From contig NZ_BLAF01000008.1 of NCBI RefSeq assembly GCF_009687885.1, positions 62,001-126,000 of the forward strand: a stretch of 64,000 bases of DNA, read 5' to 3'. Within the stretch, counting starts at the first letter, position 1; each line of letters starts with the position of its first letter. Positions 9,227 to 20,150 of the stretch are shown here, in pieces. Both the position numbers and the translations under genes were made by a program. Source of the DNA: Acrocarpospora pleiomorpha. GTDB lineage: Bacteria > Actinomycetota > Actinomycetes > Streptosporangiales > Streptosporangiaceae. The notes below the pieces were generated by a model. The model did no database searches. It was given only the letters and a program-made list of their open reading frames with translations, and had not been told where the DNA came from.

Positions 9227-9315
9227 CAGTAACGAAGTACACACTGTGTTACTGGGAGTCAATCTGTCTAACGCGAGAAACCGATCACTTACATCAGGAA
9301 ATTCGATGCAGTAAC
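9227..9315. promoter_or_regulatory. CAGTAAC repeat cluster upstream of the NCS1 operon
   Basis: CAGTAAC occurs at 9227-9233 and 9309-9315 and inverted (GTTACTG) at 9248-9254, the first two forming a 7-bp inverted repeat with a 14-bp spacer just upstream of the permease start. The adjacent LysR product is the obvious candidate ligand; this is an inference. Confidence 0.5.
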
Positions 9316-9326
9316 ACGCCCGACAC

Positions 9327-10250
9327 TTACGCCGGTCCTGGAAACATCAGCGTTCCTATTTCGCGACAGACCTGAACGAACGCTTCGGCCTTGCGGGTGA
9401 GCCGGGCCTGCTTCATCCGCACCGCGACGACGTCAAGCGCTGGGAAGTCGTCGGCCAGGGCGACCGTTACCAGCGAACCTCCCCCATAGGTGTGGCTGTG
9501 GGCCGGCCGCTGGTTCAGGACCGCGTACCCGTGGCCCGCCGCGACCATCGACCGCACCGTCTCGTAGCCGGCGGTGCGATGCCGCACTCGGGGCTCGACG
9601 CCGACCTCCTTGAAGAGCGAGTGGAAGTAGGTGGAGGTATCAGGCAGTTCCAGCATCACCACGGGATCCTCGGCCAGTTCGGCGAGGTGAACGTGGGTGC
9701 GGTGAGCCAATCGGTGGCCGGGTGGGAGCAGGAGGTACGGGGGCGCCGAACCGACTCGGGTGGTTTCGAAGTCCTCATCGAGCTCGTAGGCGTACATCAG
9801 GGCGACTTCGCATCTCCCCGATCGGAGACTCTGTTTGAGGGCGGCGTGCTGGGCTTCGAGAGCCTCGACGCTCACGGCGGGGTGTTGTTCCGCGTACCTC
9901 GCGACAAGGTGCGGCAGCCAGAAGGGGGCGAGGGTGTCGAAGCAACCCACAGTAAGGGTGCCGACCAGTTCTCTGCCCGCGTTGGTAGCACTGTCCGCCA
10001 GCTCCTGGCTGTGTGCGAGAAATCCGCGCAGCTCGGAGTAGAAGACTCGCCCAGCGGGCGTCAGCGCCAGACCGCGCGCGTGATGGCGCAGCAGCAGCTG
10101 AACTCCGAGCTCCTTCTCCAGCTGCGCGACCGCGGTGGAGACCGCCGACTGCGAAACGACGAGCTCTCGAGCGGCGGCTGTCATGCTTCCCAGCTCGGCC
10201 GCGGCCGCGAAATAGCGCAGTTGCACCAGAGTGAATGAGGGGGCCTTCAC
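9327..10250 (-). CDS. LysR-family transcriptional regulator
   Basis: The 307-aa protein has the normal LysR length. Residues 7-66 form the winged HTH (LRYFAAAAELGSMTAAAREL, then VSQSAVSTAVAQLEKELG), followed by a substrate-binding domain beginning near residue 95 (LVGTLTVGCFDTLAPFWLP). GTG at 10250 follows GGAAGG. It lies between the two catabolic operons on the same strand and probably senses the substrate or an intermediate. Its own gene is 67 bp downstream of the M20 gene, a gap containing a GCTAC-TG-GTAGC palindrome. Confidence 0.9.
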   Translation of the reverse strand: MKAPSFTLVQLRYFAAAAELGSMTAAARELVVSQSAVSTAVAQLEKELGVQLLLRHHARGLALTPAGRVFYSELRGFLAHSQELADSATNAGRELVGTLTVGCFDTLAPFWLPHLVARYAEQHPAVSVEALEAQHAALKQSLRSGRCEVALMYAYELDEDFETTRVGSAPPYLLLPPGHRLAHRTHVHLAELAEDPVVMLELPDTSTYFHSLFKEVGVEPRVRHRTAGYETVRSMVAAGHGYAVLNQRPAHSHTYGGGSLVTVALADDFPALDVVAVRMKQARLTRKAEAFVQVCREIGTLMFPGPA

Positions 10251-10317
10251 GCTGCCTTCCTGACTCCTAAGATGAGCCTGAACAGGCGCAATGCTACTGG
10301 TAGCGTGACAACCGGGG

Positions 10318-11445
10318 TCAAACGGCGACGTCGAGTGCCGTCCACGCGAGAGCGGTCGCGGCGTCGAGTAGCGCCTTCTCGGCGTCACCGCCGACGCAGC
10401 GGGCGGCGAACTCCGGCTGGTGATTCAAGGCTGGGAGCGACCCGATGCCCACGTAGGGGTGGATCGCAGGCACCAGTTGGGAAACGTTCCCCATGTCGGT
10501 GGACGCCCGATTCATGCGCCGGGCCGGCGAGTCCCGGTCGAAGCTGCGACCCAGCCGCTCAGCGTTCCGCATGTAGGCACGCAGCGCCGGCTGATCGTTA
10601 CGGAACTCCGCGTACGGCTTGCTCTCTGGAGTGATGTCGAGCTCGCAGCCGGTGGCCAGGGCTCCGGCCGCGAAGCACCGCCACACCTTTTCCTCGGTCT
10701 CGGCCAGCTGCTCCAGGGTCTCGGCGCGGACGTACCATCTCCCCTCGGTACGGGCCGGGATCGCGTTCGGGGCCTCGCCTCCGTTGGTCATCACGCCGTG
10801 AACACGGACAGTCTGCGGCAGTTGCTGGCGAAGGAGCCCGACCGCGACCTGGGCGATGGTGAACGCGTCAGCGGCGTTGACCCCTTGCTCGGGATAGGCC
10901 GCGGCGTGGGCGGCCTTTCCCTGGAAGGAGACGTGGGAGTGCGACACCGCGAACGGCTCCGCCACCGCGACGTCGACAGGAGCCGGGTGCGCCATCATCG
11001 CCAGATCCAGCCCGGCGAACGCCCCGCGGTCCAGCAGCTCGATCTTCCCGCCACCGCCCTCTTCCGCGGGTGTGCCGTAGACCTCGATCGTCAGTCCCGC
11101 CGCGTCGGCGAGCGGCGCGAGAGCACGCGCCGCGCCGACCGTGATGGCCGCGATCAGATTGTGCCCACAGGCGTGTCCGAGGCCGGGAAGGGCGTCGTAC
11201 TCCGCGCACAGCCCGAGGCGGAAGGGACCGCTGCCATACGTCGCGAGGAACGCGGTGTCGAGCCCGAGGTAGGCCGGGGTGACCGTGAAGCCGGCTTCGT
11301 CGAGCGTCTCAGCCACCCAGCGCGCCGACCGGTGCTCCTCCCACGCCGTCTCCGGGTGCGCGTGCAACTGCTCTGACAGCCGGATCAGCCGCTCGGCATT
11401 GGCGGAGATCGACTGTGCCACGTGCTCCTTTGCGTTGTCGATCAT
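10318..11445 (-). CDS. M20-family amidohydrolase
   Basis: The 375-aa product belongs to the M20 metallopeptidase/amidohydrolase group that includes AbgB and N-acyl amino-acid hydrolases. Metal ligands are visible in GHACGHNLIAA and in the acidic pair of TPAEEGGGGK, with a later AMMAHP His and a C-terminal GIGSLPALNHQPEF. It presumably cleaves an amide or N-acyl bond in the cytoplasm; no signal peptide is present. It is the last gene of the FMO-RidA-DUF1028-M20 operon, four bases after DUF1028. The start ATG at 11443-11445 is the first in frame. Confidence 0.88.
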   Translation of the reverse strand: MIDNAKEHVAQSISANAERLIRLSEQLHAHPETAWEEHRSARWVAETLDEAGFTVTPAYLGLDTAFLATYGSGPFRLGLCAEYDALPGLGHACGHNLIAAITVGAARALAPLADAAGLTIEVYGTPAEEGGGGKIELLDRGAFAGLDLAMMAHPAPVDVAVAEPFAVSHSHVSFQGKAAHAAAYPEQGVNAADAFTIAQVAVGLLRQQLPQTVRVHGVMTNGGEAPNAIPARTEGRWYVRAETLEQLAETEEKVWRCFAAGALATGCELDITPESKPYAEFRNDQPALRAYMRNAERLGRSFDRDSPARRMNRASTDMGNVSQLVPAIHPYVGIGSLPALNHQPEFAARCVGGDAEKALLDAATALAWTALDVAV

Positions 11446-11449
11446 CGCG

Positions 11450-12118
11450 TTACTCGTCTCCAGGCACGCCGTACGACGGCGCGGCAGCCGGGTTGAGACC
11501 GCGGGCGACGTAGTCGTCGCGCTGCGGTAGCCACACCTTCAGGAGCTCGCGCAGCTCGGCAATCGGTTTCTCGCTCCAATCGACCCGCAGGTCCGTCTCG
11601 CGCCACGGAACCGTTCGGACGACCGCCAGCCCCGCCGAGTGCACCGGGCCGGCCTCGCCCCCCGCCTCGAGGCCGGCGGCGAGGGCGGACAGCAGTCGCT
11701 CTTCCAGCTCTCCTGTAGAGCTTTCGAAAGCTTCGATGAGCGCGTCGATCACCTCGGTTCCCGAGAGCATGTTGCCGGCGGCGACGACGCCGGAGCCGGT
11801 TCGGTCGTGGTGCACACCGAGCGTCTCGGCACCGGAGAATGTAGCGCTTTCGCCGTTCAGTCCGAGGGCGGTGAGCTGGCGGTACTCGATCAGTTGTCGC
11901 TTCCGCACGACCCCGTCCAGCGCGGCGCGGGCGCCGATACCCGTCTCCAGCGCGTCCAGGAGCTCCACGCCCAGGCGGGGATCGGTGACGTTCTGCGAAG
12001 CGGCGCCGCCGACCCCGGCCCGCAGATGGATGCAGCGTGCGGCCACGGCCGGGCTGGAGGAGGTGACGGCCATGCCGACCGCGCCGTTGCCGTCGATCGC
12101 CAGAATCGAGAAGGTCAC
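11450..12118 (-). CDS. DUF1028-family protein (Ntn-hydrolase-like)
   Basis: The 222-aa product matches the DUF1028 family: VTFSILAIDGNGAVGMAVTS at the start, the GGAASQNVTDPRLG stretch, and a long C-terminal extension. DUF1028 proteins have an Ntn-hydrolase-like fold and are found beside amidohydrolases and RidA genes; their reaction is not firmly established. GTG at 12118 overlaps the RidA stop as GTGA, which fixes the start. The genomic link with RidA and M20 hints at hydrolysis of an amide or imide intermediate, but that is inference. Confidence 0.8.
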   Translation of the reverse strand: MTFSILAIDGNGAVGMAVTSSSPAVAARCIHLRAGVGGAASQNVTDPRLGVELLDALETGIGARAALDGVVRKRQLIEYRQLTALGLNGESATFSGAETLGVHHDRTGSGVVAAGNMLSGTEVIDALIEAFESSTGELEERLLSALAAGLEAGGEAGPVHSAGLAVVRTVPWRETDLRVDWSEKPIAELRELLKVWLPQRDDYVARGLNPAAAPSYGVPGDE

Positions 12119-12555
12119 CGCTCGCCCTCCGGAATCACCGCGATGGCGTCGACCTCGACCAGCCATTCTGGCCGCGCCAGCGCGGAGACCACCAAGCCGG
12201 TGGAGATCGGGTGCACCCCCCTGGTCCAGCGTCCGATCGTGCGGTAGACGGCTTCGCGGTAGCGCGGGTCGACGATGTAGATCGTCAGCTTGACCAGATG
12301 CTCCATTCGCGCGCCGGCTTCAGTCAGGAGCATGTCGATGTTCGCCATCGCCTGCTCCGTCTGGGCCGCGACATCGCCGATGCCGACCGATTCGCTGGTG
12401 TCGAGGTTCTGCCCGATCTGTCCGCGCACGTAGACGGTGTTACCGGCGACCACGGCCTGGCACAGGTCGTTGTCGAGGTTCTGCTCGGGGTAGGTGTCGC
12501 GGGTGTTGAACGGGCGGATCCGAATATGTCCACCGGCGACGATAGGTGCGTTCAC
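12115..12555 (-). CDS. RidA/YjgF/YER057c-family protein
   Basis: The 146-aa protein is a RidA-type trimeric deaminase. It has a N-terminal segment YPEQNLDNDLCQAVVAGNTV, the mid-chain VRGQIGQNL, the helix AQTEQAMANIDMLLTEAGA, and the C-terminal strand PEWLVEVDAIAVIP. RidA proteins hydrolyse enamine/imine intermediates, which fits a pathway where an amine or N-heterocycle is oxidised. GTG at 12555 overlaps the FMO stop (GTGA), so the two are coupled. The Arg that binds carboxylates in canonical RidA is not obvious in the last strand, suggesting a different subfamily from housekeeping RidA. Confidence 0.85.
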   Translation of the reverse strand: MNAPIVAGGHIRIRPFNTRDTYPEQNLDNDLCQAVVAGNTVYVRGQIGQNLDTSESVGIGDVAAQTEQAMANIDMLLTEAGARMEHLVKLTIYIVDPRYREAVYRTIGRWTRGVHPISTGLVVSALARPEWLVEVDAIAVIPEGER

Positions 12556-13820
12556 TTGACGTCGCTCGTCTCGTAGGCGAGGTAGTCGCGCTGGGTCTTC
12601 AGGTGGTCGGCCACATACTTGGCGTCGTGCCAGACCCCCCAGATGAAACTCGATCCGCGCCGGGACAGCCACGGCAGTCCCAGGAAGTAGACACCCGGCT
12701 CAGACGACACGCCGCGTCGGTGCTTCGGCTTGCCGTTCTCGTCGAACGCATCGACGTGGAGCCAGCTGTAGTCGGCGACGAACCCGGTCGCCCAGATGAT
12801 GGAGGTGACTCCGCTGTCAGCGAGGTCGAGCTCGAGGAGCGGGTTGGTCACGCACTCCGGGTCGGGCCCGAGCAGGCGGGCCTCCGGTTCCTCAGGAAGA
12901 TCGAGGCCGTTACGCGCGACGTAGGCGTCGGCTTCGTCGAGCAGCGACAGGTAGTTCGCGTCGCCGTTGGCGATGTTCTCGCCGAGGTCGGGCGAGAACC
13001 GCACCGTGCCGCTGTCGAACGAAGCGGTCAGGCCCACCAGGTGGATGCCGCGGGCGGCCAGGTCACGGAAGTCGACAGTGTGGCCGCCGCGTGCTCCGCT
13101 GACCGCTATGGTGACGTGTTCCGCGCCCTGGGGAGGAGCCTCCGCGTCCCATTTTCCGAGGACACCGAGCCACCAGCAGAAGTCGCGCCCACGATAGCTT
13201 CGTGGTGGCCGGTCGTGGGGGCCGACGGAGAGGTATACGCACCGGCCCGACTGCCGGAGCTCCTCAGCGATCTGCACGCCTGACGCTCCGGCTCCGACCA
13301 CAAGGACGGCGCCGTCGGGCAGCTGCGTCGGGTTGCGATAGGCGCTGGAGTGGATCTGCAGCGGCACCGCACCATCCGGGACGATCGGCGGAATGACCGG
13401 CACCTGAAACGGTCCGGTCGCGGCGACGACGAAGCGCGCGTCGATGGTCCCGTCCGACGTCTCCACGCGGAAACCAGGCCGGCCGACGTTCTTTCGCACC
13501 GACGTCACGTCGACACCGCACCGGATCGGCGCGCCGATCTTCTCCGCGTACGCGACGAAGTAGTCCGCGATCTGCTCCTTGGAGGCGAAGGCGTCGGGGT
13601 CGACGCCGAAGAACTCCAGACCGGGAAAACGATCGTGCCAGGCAGGTCCGTTCGCGACCAGGGAGTCCCACCGCTCCGAGCGCCAGCGCTCCGCGATGCG
13701 ATGCCGCTCCAGGACGAGGTGCGGCACACCGCAGTCGGCCAGATGCTCACTCATCGCCAGGCCGGCCTGGCCCCCACCGACGACGAGGACCTCGACTGCT
13801 TGACTCAAATCCAACTCCAT
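12552..13820 (-). CDS. Flavin-containing monooxygenase (class B type)
   Basis: The 422-aa protein has two dinucleotide-binding motifs, VLVVGGGQAGLAMSEHL near residue 12 for FAD and AVLVVGAGASGVQIAEEL near residue 170 for NADPH, a spacing typical of FMO/Baeyer-Villiger/CzcO-like enzymes. Linking it to N- or S-oxygenation or to a Baeyer-Villiger step is not possible from sequence alone. ATG at 13820 was preferred to GTG at 13865 because it puts the FAD motif close to the N-terminus; neither has a strong ribosome site. It heads the four-gene operon and would carry out the NADPH-dependent oxygenation step. Confidence 0.87.
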   Translation of the reverse strand: MELDLSQAVEVLVVGGGQAGLAMSEHLADCGVPHLVLERHRIAERWRSERWDSLVANGPAWHDRFPGLEFFGVDPDAFASKEQIADYFVAYAEKIGAPIRCGVDVTSVRKNVGRPGFRVETSDGTIDARFVVAATGPFQVPVIPPIVPDGAVPLQIHSSAYRNPTQLPDGAVLVVGAGASGVQIAEELRQSGRCVYLSVGPHDRPPRSYRGRDFCWWLGVLGKWDAEAPPQGAEHVTIAVSGARGGHTVDFRDLAARGIHLVGLTASFDSGTVRFSPDLGENIANGDANYLSLLDEADAYVARNGLDLPEEPEARLLGPDPECVTNPLLELDLADSGVTSIIWATGFVADYSWLHVDAFDENGKPKHRRGVSSEPGVYFLGLPWLSRRGSSFIWGVWHDAKYVADHLKTQRDYLAYETSDVK

Positions 13821-13955
13821 TTCGGACGGGGTGGTCTTGACTACGGCCGCACGTGAAATCCTCACCTGCGGGAAATCCCCTGTCCAACAGAAGTTGTTGC
13901 GCTTCTAGATCTGATTTGTTGATACCGGGCGTGGGGTTGAGCGGAGGGACCCGGA

Positions 13956-13996
13956 GCCCGCCTCCCCCAGAGGGGTCCTTCTAGGGGAAGGCGGGC
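13956..13996 (-). terminator. Terminator after the GH9 gene
   Basis: GCCCGCCT (13956-13963) pairs with AGGCGGGC (13989-13996), extended by a CCCCC/GGGG step, directly downstream of the GH9 stop. No long T-run follows, as is common in actinobacteria. Confidence 0.65.
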
Positions 13997-14006
13997 GGCT
14001 CGGGGG

Positions 14007-16379
<2,373 letters not shown>

Positions 16380-16433
16380 TCAGGGGCGCGACAGCGGGTC
16401 AGGCGCCGTCGCGCCCCGGCTTTTGGGGGTAAG

Positions 16434-16466
16434 GAGGGCGGCGGCCGGTCAGGGACCGCCGCCCTC
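16434..16466 (-). terminator. Terminator/processing hairpin between GH48 and GH9
   Basis: A perfect 11-bp stem (GAGGGCGGCGG with CCGCCGCCCTC) with an 11-nt loop sits 8 bp past the GH48 stop. It could end the GH48 transcript or stabilise it above a read-through GH9 message. Confidence 0.75.
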
Positions 16467-16474
16467 AGGCGGGA

Positions 16475-19252
16475 TCAACCGTTCGGGAAGAGCCGCCCGA
16501 ACTCGCCCATCGCCACGGCCACGTCCACCTGCGCCCAGAAGCGGTGGTAGTTGAACGTGGGTGCCGGGCCGGTGCCCTTCAGGAAGGCGTCGACCTTGGG
16601 CCAGTCGGGGTCGTTCTTCAGGAAGGAGCGGATGGAGATGAAGGTCGAGCTGGAGTTGATCGGGTCGCCGTTCGGCATCGTGCCGCTCCACCCGGCCGGG
16701 ACGTAGACCGGGTCGTCGATCCGGTTGTAGTCCGCCTTCGTCTCCGGGACCGAGACGCCCTTGGCGTCCTGGAACTTCCAGACGCCGTCGAGGATCGCCT
16801 TGGCCATGTTCTTCGCGCCCGTGTGGTTGGCCCGGGCGGCGTAGTACATCAGGACCTTCGCGTACGATCCGGCCACGCCCACGTCCGTGGTGTGGTCGGC
16901 GACCGTGACGTGCAGGCCGGGGTTGGCGGGCGGCATGCCCGTGGTGGCCGACCAGTCGCCGGCCGGCTGCCCGGTCCAGCGCAGCGTCGACGGGATCTGG
17001 TAGGTGCCGTCGGCGGCGATCGTGGTGTTCGCCATCGCCCACGCCACCCACTTGTCGAGGATGGCCTTGGCGTCGGCGTTGCCGCTGGCGTTGTAGAGGG
17101 CCGCGACCCGCTCCATCGACCAGGCCTGGAAGCCGAACCACTGGTTGGAGGGCGGGTCGTGGTAGACCGGCTGCCAGTCGTAGGCCATGCCGTGGAACTT
17201 GGGCAGCCCGGCCGGCGGGGCCGCGTAGTGGCCCTCCCAGCTGTTGGTGGCGCCGCCCGCGATCGCGCCCTCATCCGACTGCAGCCACTTGTAGAACTGC
17301 AGCTGGCGGGTGAGCGAGGTGGCCCAGTCGCCCGCGCCGGTGGGGCTCTTCGGCTTGAGCTCGGTCACGTTCGACAGCGCCCAGGCCGCCAGCGGGTTCT
17401 GGTATCCGGCGTGGTTGTGGCTGGAGCCGATCCGCCAGGCCCAGCCGGCCGAGCTGTCGGTCGCGCCGCCCCAGGCGTAGTACCAGGAGAGCAGGAAGTT
17501 GGAGCTGTCCTTGCCGGTGCCGGCCGCGCAGGAGGTGCTGGTGCAGCCCGGCTTCTTGAAGTACTTGTCGTACATGCCGTAGCGGAGGTAGTCGCCCATC
17601 TTGGCGGCCTTGGCGATGGTCGCCGAGATCTGCGACTCCTTGCCCTGGGCCTTCGCCCAGGTCTGCGCCCAGTAGGCCACCTGGACCGCGCGGGCGTCCG
17701 CGTCGGGGGCGTTGGTGTACTTCCACTGCTTGGCGTACGAGCCGTCCTTGATGAACAGGTCGAGGAAGCCGTTGGGGCCGCCGTGGCGGAAGGTGTCACA
17801 GGACGGCTGGGGGAGGGTCTCGAAGACCGACTCCTCCGGGCCGCGCTGGTAGGTGTTGATGTAGGCGGGTTTGGTGGTGCCGTCGCCGCAGCGGCCGAAC
17901 TTGTAGGTGTTGTCGACGTCGAGCAGCCAGTGCATGCCGTAGATGTCGCCGGTGCCGTAGGCGGTCTTCAGCTCGCCCGCGATCGGGTCCACGCCGACCG
18001 AGACGCCCGACTCGATCTGGGTGGGATATTTGTTGATCTCGTTCCACTCGCCGGCGTACGTGGCGGGTTTGGCCGGGTTGTAGAAGGAGTTGGTCGGCTG
18101 GTCGGCGGTGGCGGGGATGATGTATCTCTCCATCGACGCCCAGGCCGCGTTGAACTTGCTCCAGTCGCCGGTGACCTGGCCGTAGACGGCCTCCAGCCAC
18201 AGGTAGTAGCTGTAGGCCTCCGACGTGGTCTCGTGGCCGTGGTCCGGCGCTTCCACCAGGAAGGTCTCGACCGAGTGGTACGGCACGCCTTCGGGGGAGA
18301 AGTAGCCGTTGGCCGGGTCGTGCAGCTTGTTGTAGAGCGTGGTGAAACGCTGGACGTAGGCGTTGGTGCCGCCGGGCTCGTCGTCGGCCTCGGTGGCGGT
18401 CAGCGGGGTCGAGAAGTAGAAGACGCCGCCGCCGGTGGCCGAGAAGGTGAACGTGGCCGAGCCGCCCGTGCTGTCGGCGTCCTGGGCCGCCGAGATGGTG
18501 ACGTTCTGGGCGATGTTCCAGTTGGCGGGGGTGAACGTCAGCGTCGTGGGGGCCGCGGACAGGTCGGCGTCACCGCCGCTCTGCTTGGTGACGGTCATGG
18601 TGACGTTCGAGTTCGGCTGGAGCGAGAGCTTCACCGCGGCCGTGGCGGTGCCGCCCTCCGGCACCACCAGCGAGGTCGGCGCCACCGAGACGAAACCGTC
18701 CGCCGGCGGCGATGGGCTGGGCGACGGGCTGGGCGATGGGCTGGGGGAGGGGGACGGGCTGGGGCTCGGCGACGGCGACGGCGAGGGTGATGGTGACGGT
18801 GCTCCGCCGCAGGTCACGCCGTTGACCTTGAACGAGGTCGGCTTCGGGTTGCTGCCGGTCCAGGTGCCGTTGAAGCCGAGGCTGGTGGTGCCGTTCGTCG
18901 GCAGGCCGCCGTTCCACGGCATGTTGGTGGCGGTCACGCCAGTGCCGGACTGGGTCCAGTTGGCGGACCAGCCCTGCGTCAGCTGCTGGTTCGCCGGGAA
19001 GGCGAAGGTGAGCGACCAAGTGGAGATCGGGTCCCCGGTGTTCTTTATCGTTATGGCGGCGGTGAATCCGCCCTGGCCAGGGCTTGAAGTCCAGTCATTC
19101 GAGGTGTAGGTGACGTCACAGGCCACGGCGGCGGACGCGGGCGCCTGCGCCAGGCCGGTCAGCACGCCGGCACACATCGTGATCACGGCAGCCCACACGA
19201 CGCGTCGCCGCGTGCGTGGGAGCGCTCCCGCTCCAAGAGCTCTTTTGCGCAT
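16475..19252 (-). CDS. Secreted GH48 cellobiohydrolase with N-terminal CBM2
   Basis: The 925-aa product is a reducing-end processive cellulase. After a signal peptide (cleavage near PASA, residue 41) come a CBM2 (about 42-145, [11 protein letters not shown]), a Pro-Ser linker, a Calx-beta-like module (about 170-275, [15 protein letters not shown]), and the GH48 domain to the C-terminus. The catalytic acid lies in [19 protein letters not shown] at 19252 is fixed by the signal peptide; GGAG lies 11 nt upstream. CebR-type operators sit in the promoter and within codons 8-12, so cellobiose-responsive repression is likely. Together with GH9 it forms a complementary exo/endo pair. Confidence 0.95.
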   Translation of the reverse strand: MRKRALGAGALPRTRRRVVWAAVITMCAGVLTGLAQAPASAAVACDVTYTSNDWTSSPGQGGFTAAITIKNTGDPISTWSLTFAFPANQQLTQGWSANWTQSGTGVTATNMPWNGGLPTNGTTSLGFNGTWTGSNPKPTSFKVNGVTCGGAPSPSPSPSPSPSPSPSPSPSPSPSPSPSPSPPADGFVSVAPTSLVVPEGGTATAAVKLSLQPNSNVTMTVTKQSGGDADLSAAPTTLTFTPANWNIAQNVTISAAQDADSTGGSATFTFSATGGGVFYFSTPLTATEADDEPGGTNAYVQRFTTLYNKLHDPANGYFSPEGVPYHSVETFLVEAPDHGHETTSEAYSYYLWLEAVYGQVTGDWSKFNAAWASMERYIIPATADQPTNSFYNPAKPATYAGEWNEINKYPTQIESGVSVGVDPIAGELKTAYGTGDIYGMHWLLDVDNTYKFGRCGDGTTKPAYINTYQRGPEESVFETLPQPSCDTFRHGGPNGFLDLFIKDGSYAKQWKYTNAPDADARAVQVAYWAQTWAKAQGKESQISATIAKAAKMGDYLRYGMYDKYFKKPGCTSTSCAAGTGKDSSNFLLSWYYAWGGATDSSAGWAWRIGSSHNHAGYQNPLAAWALSNVTELKPKSPTGAGDWATSLTRQLQFYKWLQSDEGAIAGGATNSWEGHYAAPPAGLPKFHGMAYDWQPVYHDPPSNQWFGFQAWSMERVAALYNASGNADAKAILDKWVAWAMANTTIAADGTYQIPSTLRWTGQPAGDWSATTGMPPANPGLHVTVADHTTDVGVAGSYAKVLMYYAARANHTGAKNMAKAILDGVWKFQDAKGVSVPETKADYNRIDDPVYVPAGWSGTMPNGDPINSSSTFISIRSFLKNDPDWPKVDAFLKGTGPAPTFNYHRFWAQVDVAVAMGEFGRLFPNG
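19217..19230. promoter_or_regulatory. CebR-type operator inside the GH48 coding start
   Basis: TGGGAGCGCTCCCG matches the 14-bp CebR palindrome TGGGAGCGCTCCCA at 13 positions and lies within codons 8-12 of GH48, so it also encodes part of the signal peptide. A roadblock role is inferred. Confidence 0.6.
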
Positions 19253-19345
19253 TAGTGAGGGTTCTCCAAAGTATGTCGGGATGCATCGGACACGAAAAAC
19301 CTGTTCGAACCAATGCGGATCGAGGTCCAGCTGGCCTTGATAAGA

Positions 19346-19359
19346 TGGGAGCGCTCCCA
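19346..19359. promoter_or_regulatory. Perfect CebR operator upstream of GH48
   Basis: TGGGAGCGCTCCCA is the exact CebR consensus known from Streptomyces and Thermobifida cellulase promoters, 94 bp before the GH48 start. A weaker half-match (CGGGAGCGCC) follows at 19371. No cebR gene is in this window. Confidence 0.85.
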
Positions 19360-19536
19360 CATAGAATTGTCGGGAGCGCCCGGGTGATGTCAATCGATCG
19401 TTGTCGAACATTCGCGCCGCCGGGACCGGTGTCCGTGAGGGGCGCACTCCGGGCTGGTCTTTTACCGGCATGGTCCCGGTGGCCGCTTTTCGCTGTGCTG
19501 AAACTTTCAACTGTTACCCGTGGGTTTCGCCGGTGT

Positions 19537-19728
19537 GAACGTGTCGCGGACCGTGGGTCGCATGGACCTTTGGAGGCGCTGCGCGTGCACGGCTACTCCC
19601 GGGGGTTCGTCGTCGAACGCCTTTACCGGGACGCGCCGCTGTCGGCCGTCGGCGAGGGTGCCAACGACGTGCGGCGACTGGTCATCGCCCGATCTCTGCT
19701 GTCCGGAGCGGCTAGGGTCGGCTGGTGA
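19537..19728 (+). pseudogene. Relic of an acyl-CoA dehydrogenase C-terminus
   Basis: The frame ending at 19728 reads ERVADRG, then HGYSRGFVVERLYRDA, GEGANDVRRLVIARSLL, the conserved last 55 residues of acyl-CoA dehydrogenases (canonical GYSRDFPVERLYRDA and EGTSEIQRLVIARALL). Nothing upstream looks like the rest of the enzyme; the space back to 19360 is the GH48 promoter. Its TGA overlaps the HIT start codon as GTGA, the junction expected of a formerly coupled operon. A large deletion that joined the cellulase promoter to the end of an acyl-CoA dehydrogenase gene explains this best. Confidence 0.65.
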
Positions 19729-20150
19729 GCGATTGTTTGTTCTGCGCCATCGCCAACGGCGACAAACCCGGATTTATCGTCTTCAGGGATGATTCGGTAG
19801 CGGCGTTCCTCGACACCCGCCCGGTCTTCAAAGGCCACGTTCTCGTGGTTCCCCGAGAGCACATCGAAACCCTGACCGACCTCCCCGCCGACCTGGTCGG
19901 CCCGTTCTTCCTCCGCGTCCAGACCCTGACCAGCGCGGTGGAACGAGGCGTCGAAGCCCGCGGTTCCTTCGTCGCCATGAACAACCGCATCAGCCAGAGC
20001 GTCCCCCACCTGCACGTGCACATCGTTCCCCGCAACCCGAAGGACGGCCTGCGTGGCTTCTTCTGGCCACGCATGAAATACGCCGACGACGCAGAAATCG
20101 AGTCGTTCGCGGAGAGGATCCGCGCCTGCCTGGCCCCCGTGACGTTCTAA
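19725..20150 (+). CDS. HIT-family nucleotide hydrolase/transferase
   Basis: The 141-aa protein carries the histidine triad HLHVHIVPR near residue 92, with the N-terminal zinc-like CLFC and KGHVLVVPREH motif of HIT proteins. These enzymes hydrolyse or transfer nucleoside monophosphates (AMP-amine or dinucleotide substrates). GTG at 19725 overlaps the TGA of the acyl-CoA dehydrogenase relic, so its translation may depend on that short remnant. It ends convergently with the response regulator, overlapping by 4 bp. Confidence 0.9.
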   Translation: MSDCLFCAIANGDKPGFIVFRDDSVAAFLDTRPVFKGHVLVVPREHIETLTDLPADLVGPFFLRVQTLTSAVERGVEARGSFVAMNNRISQSVPHLHVHIVPRNPKDGLRGFFWPRMKYADDAEIESFAERIRACLAPVTF

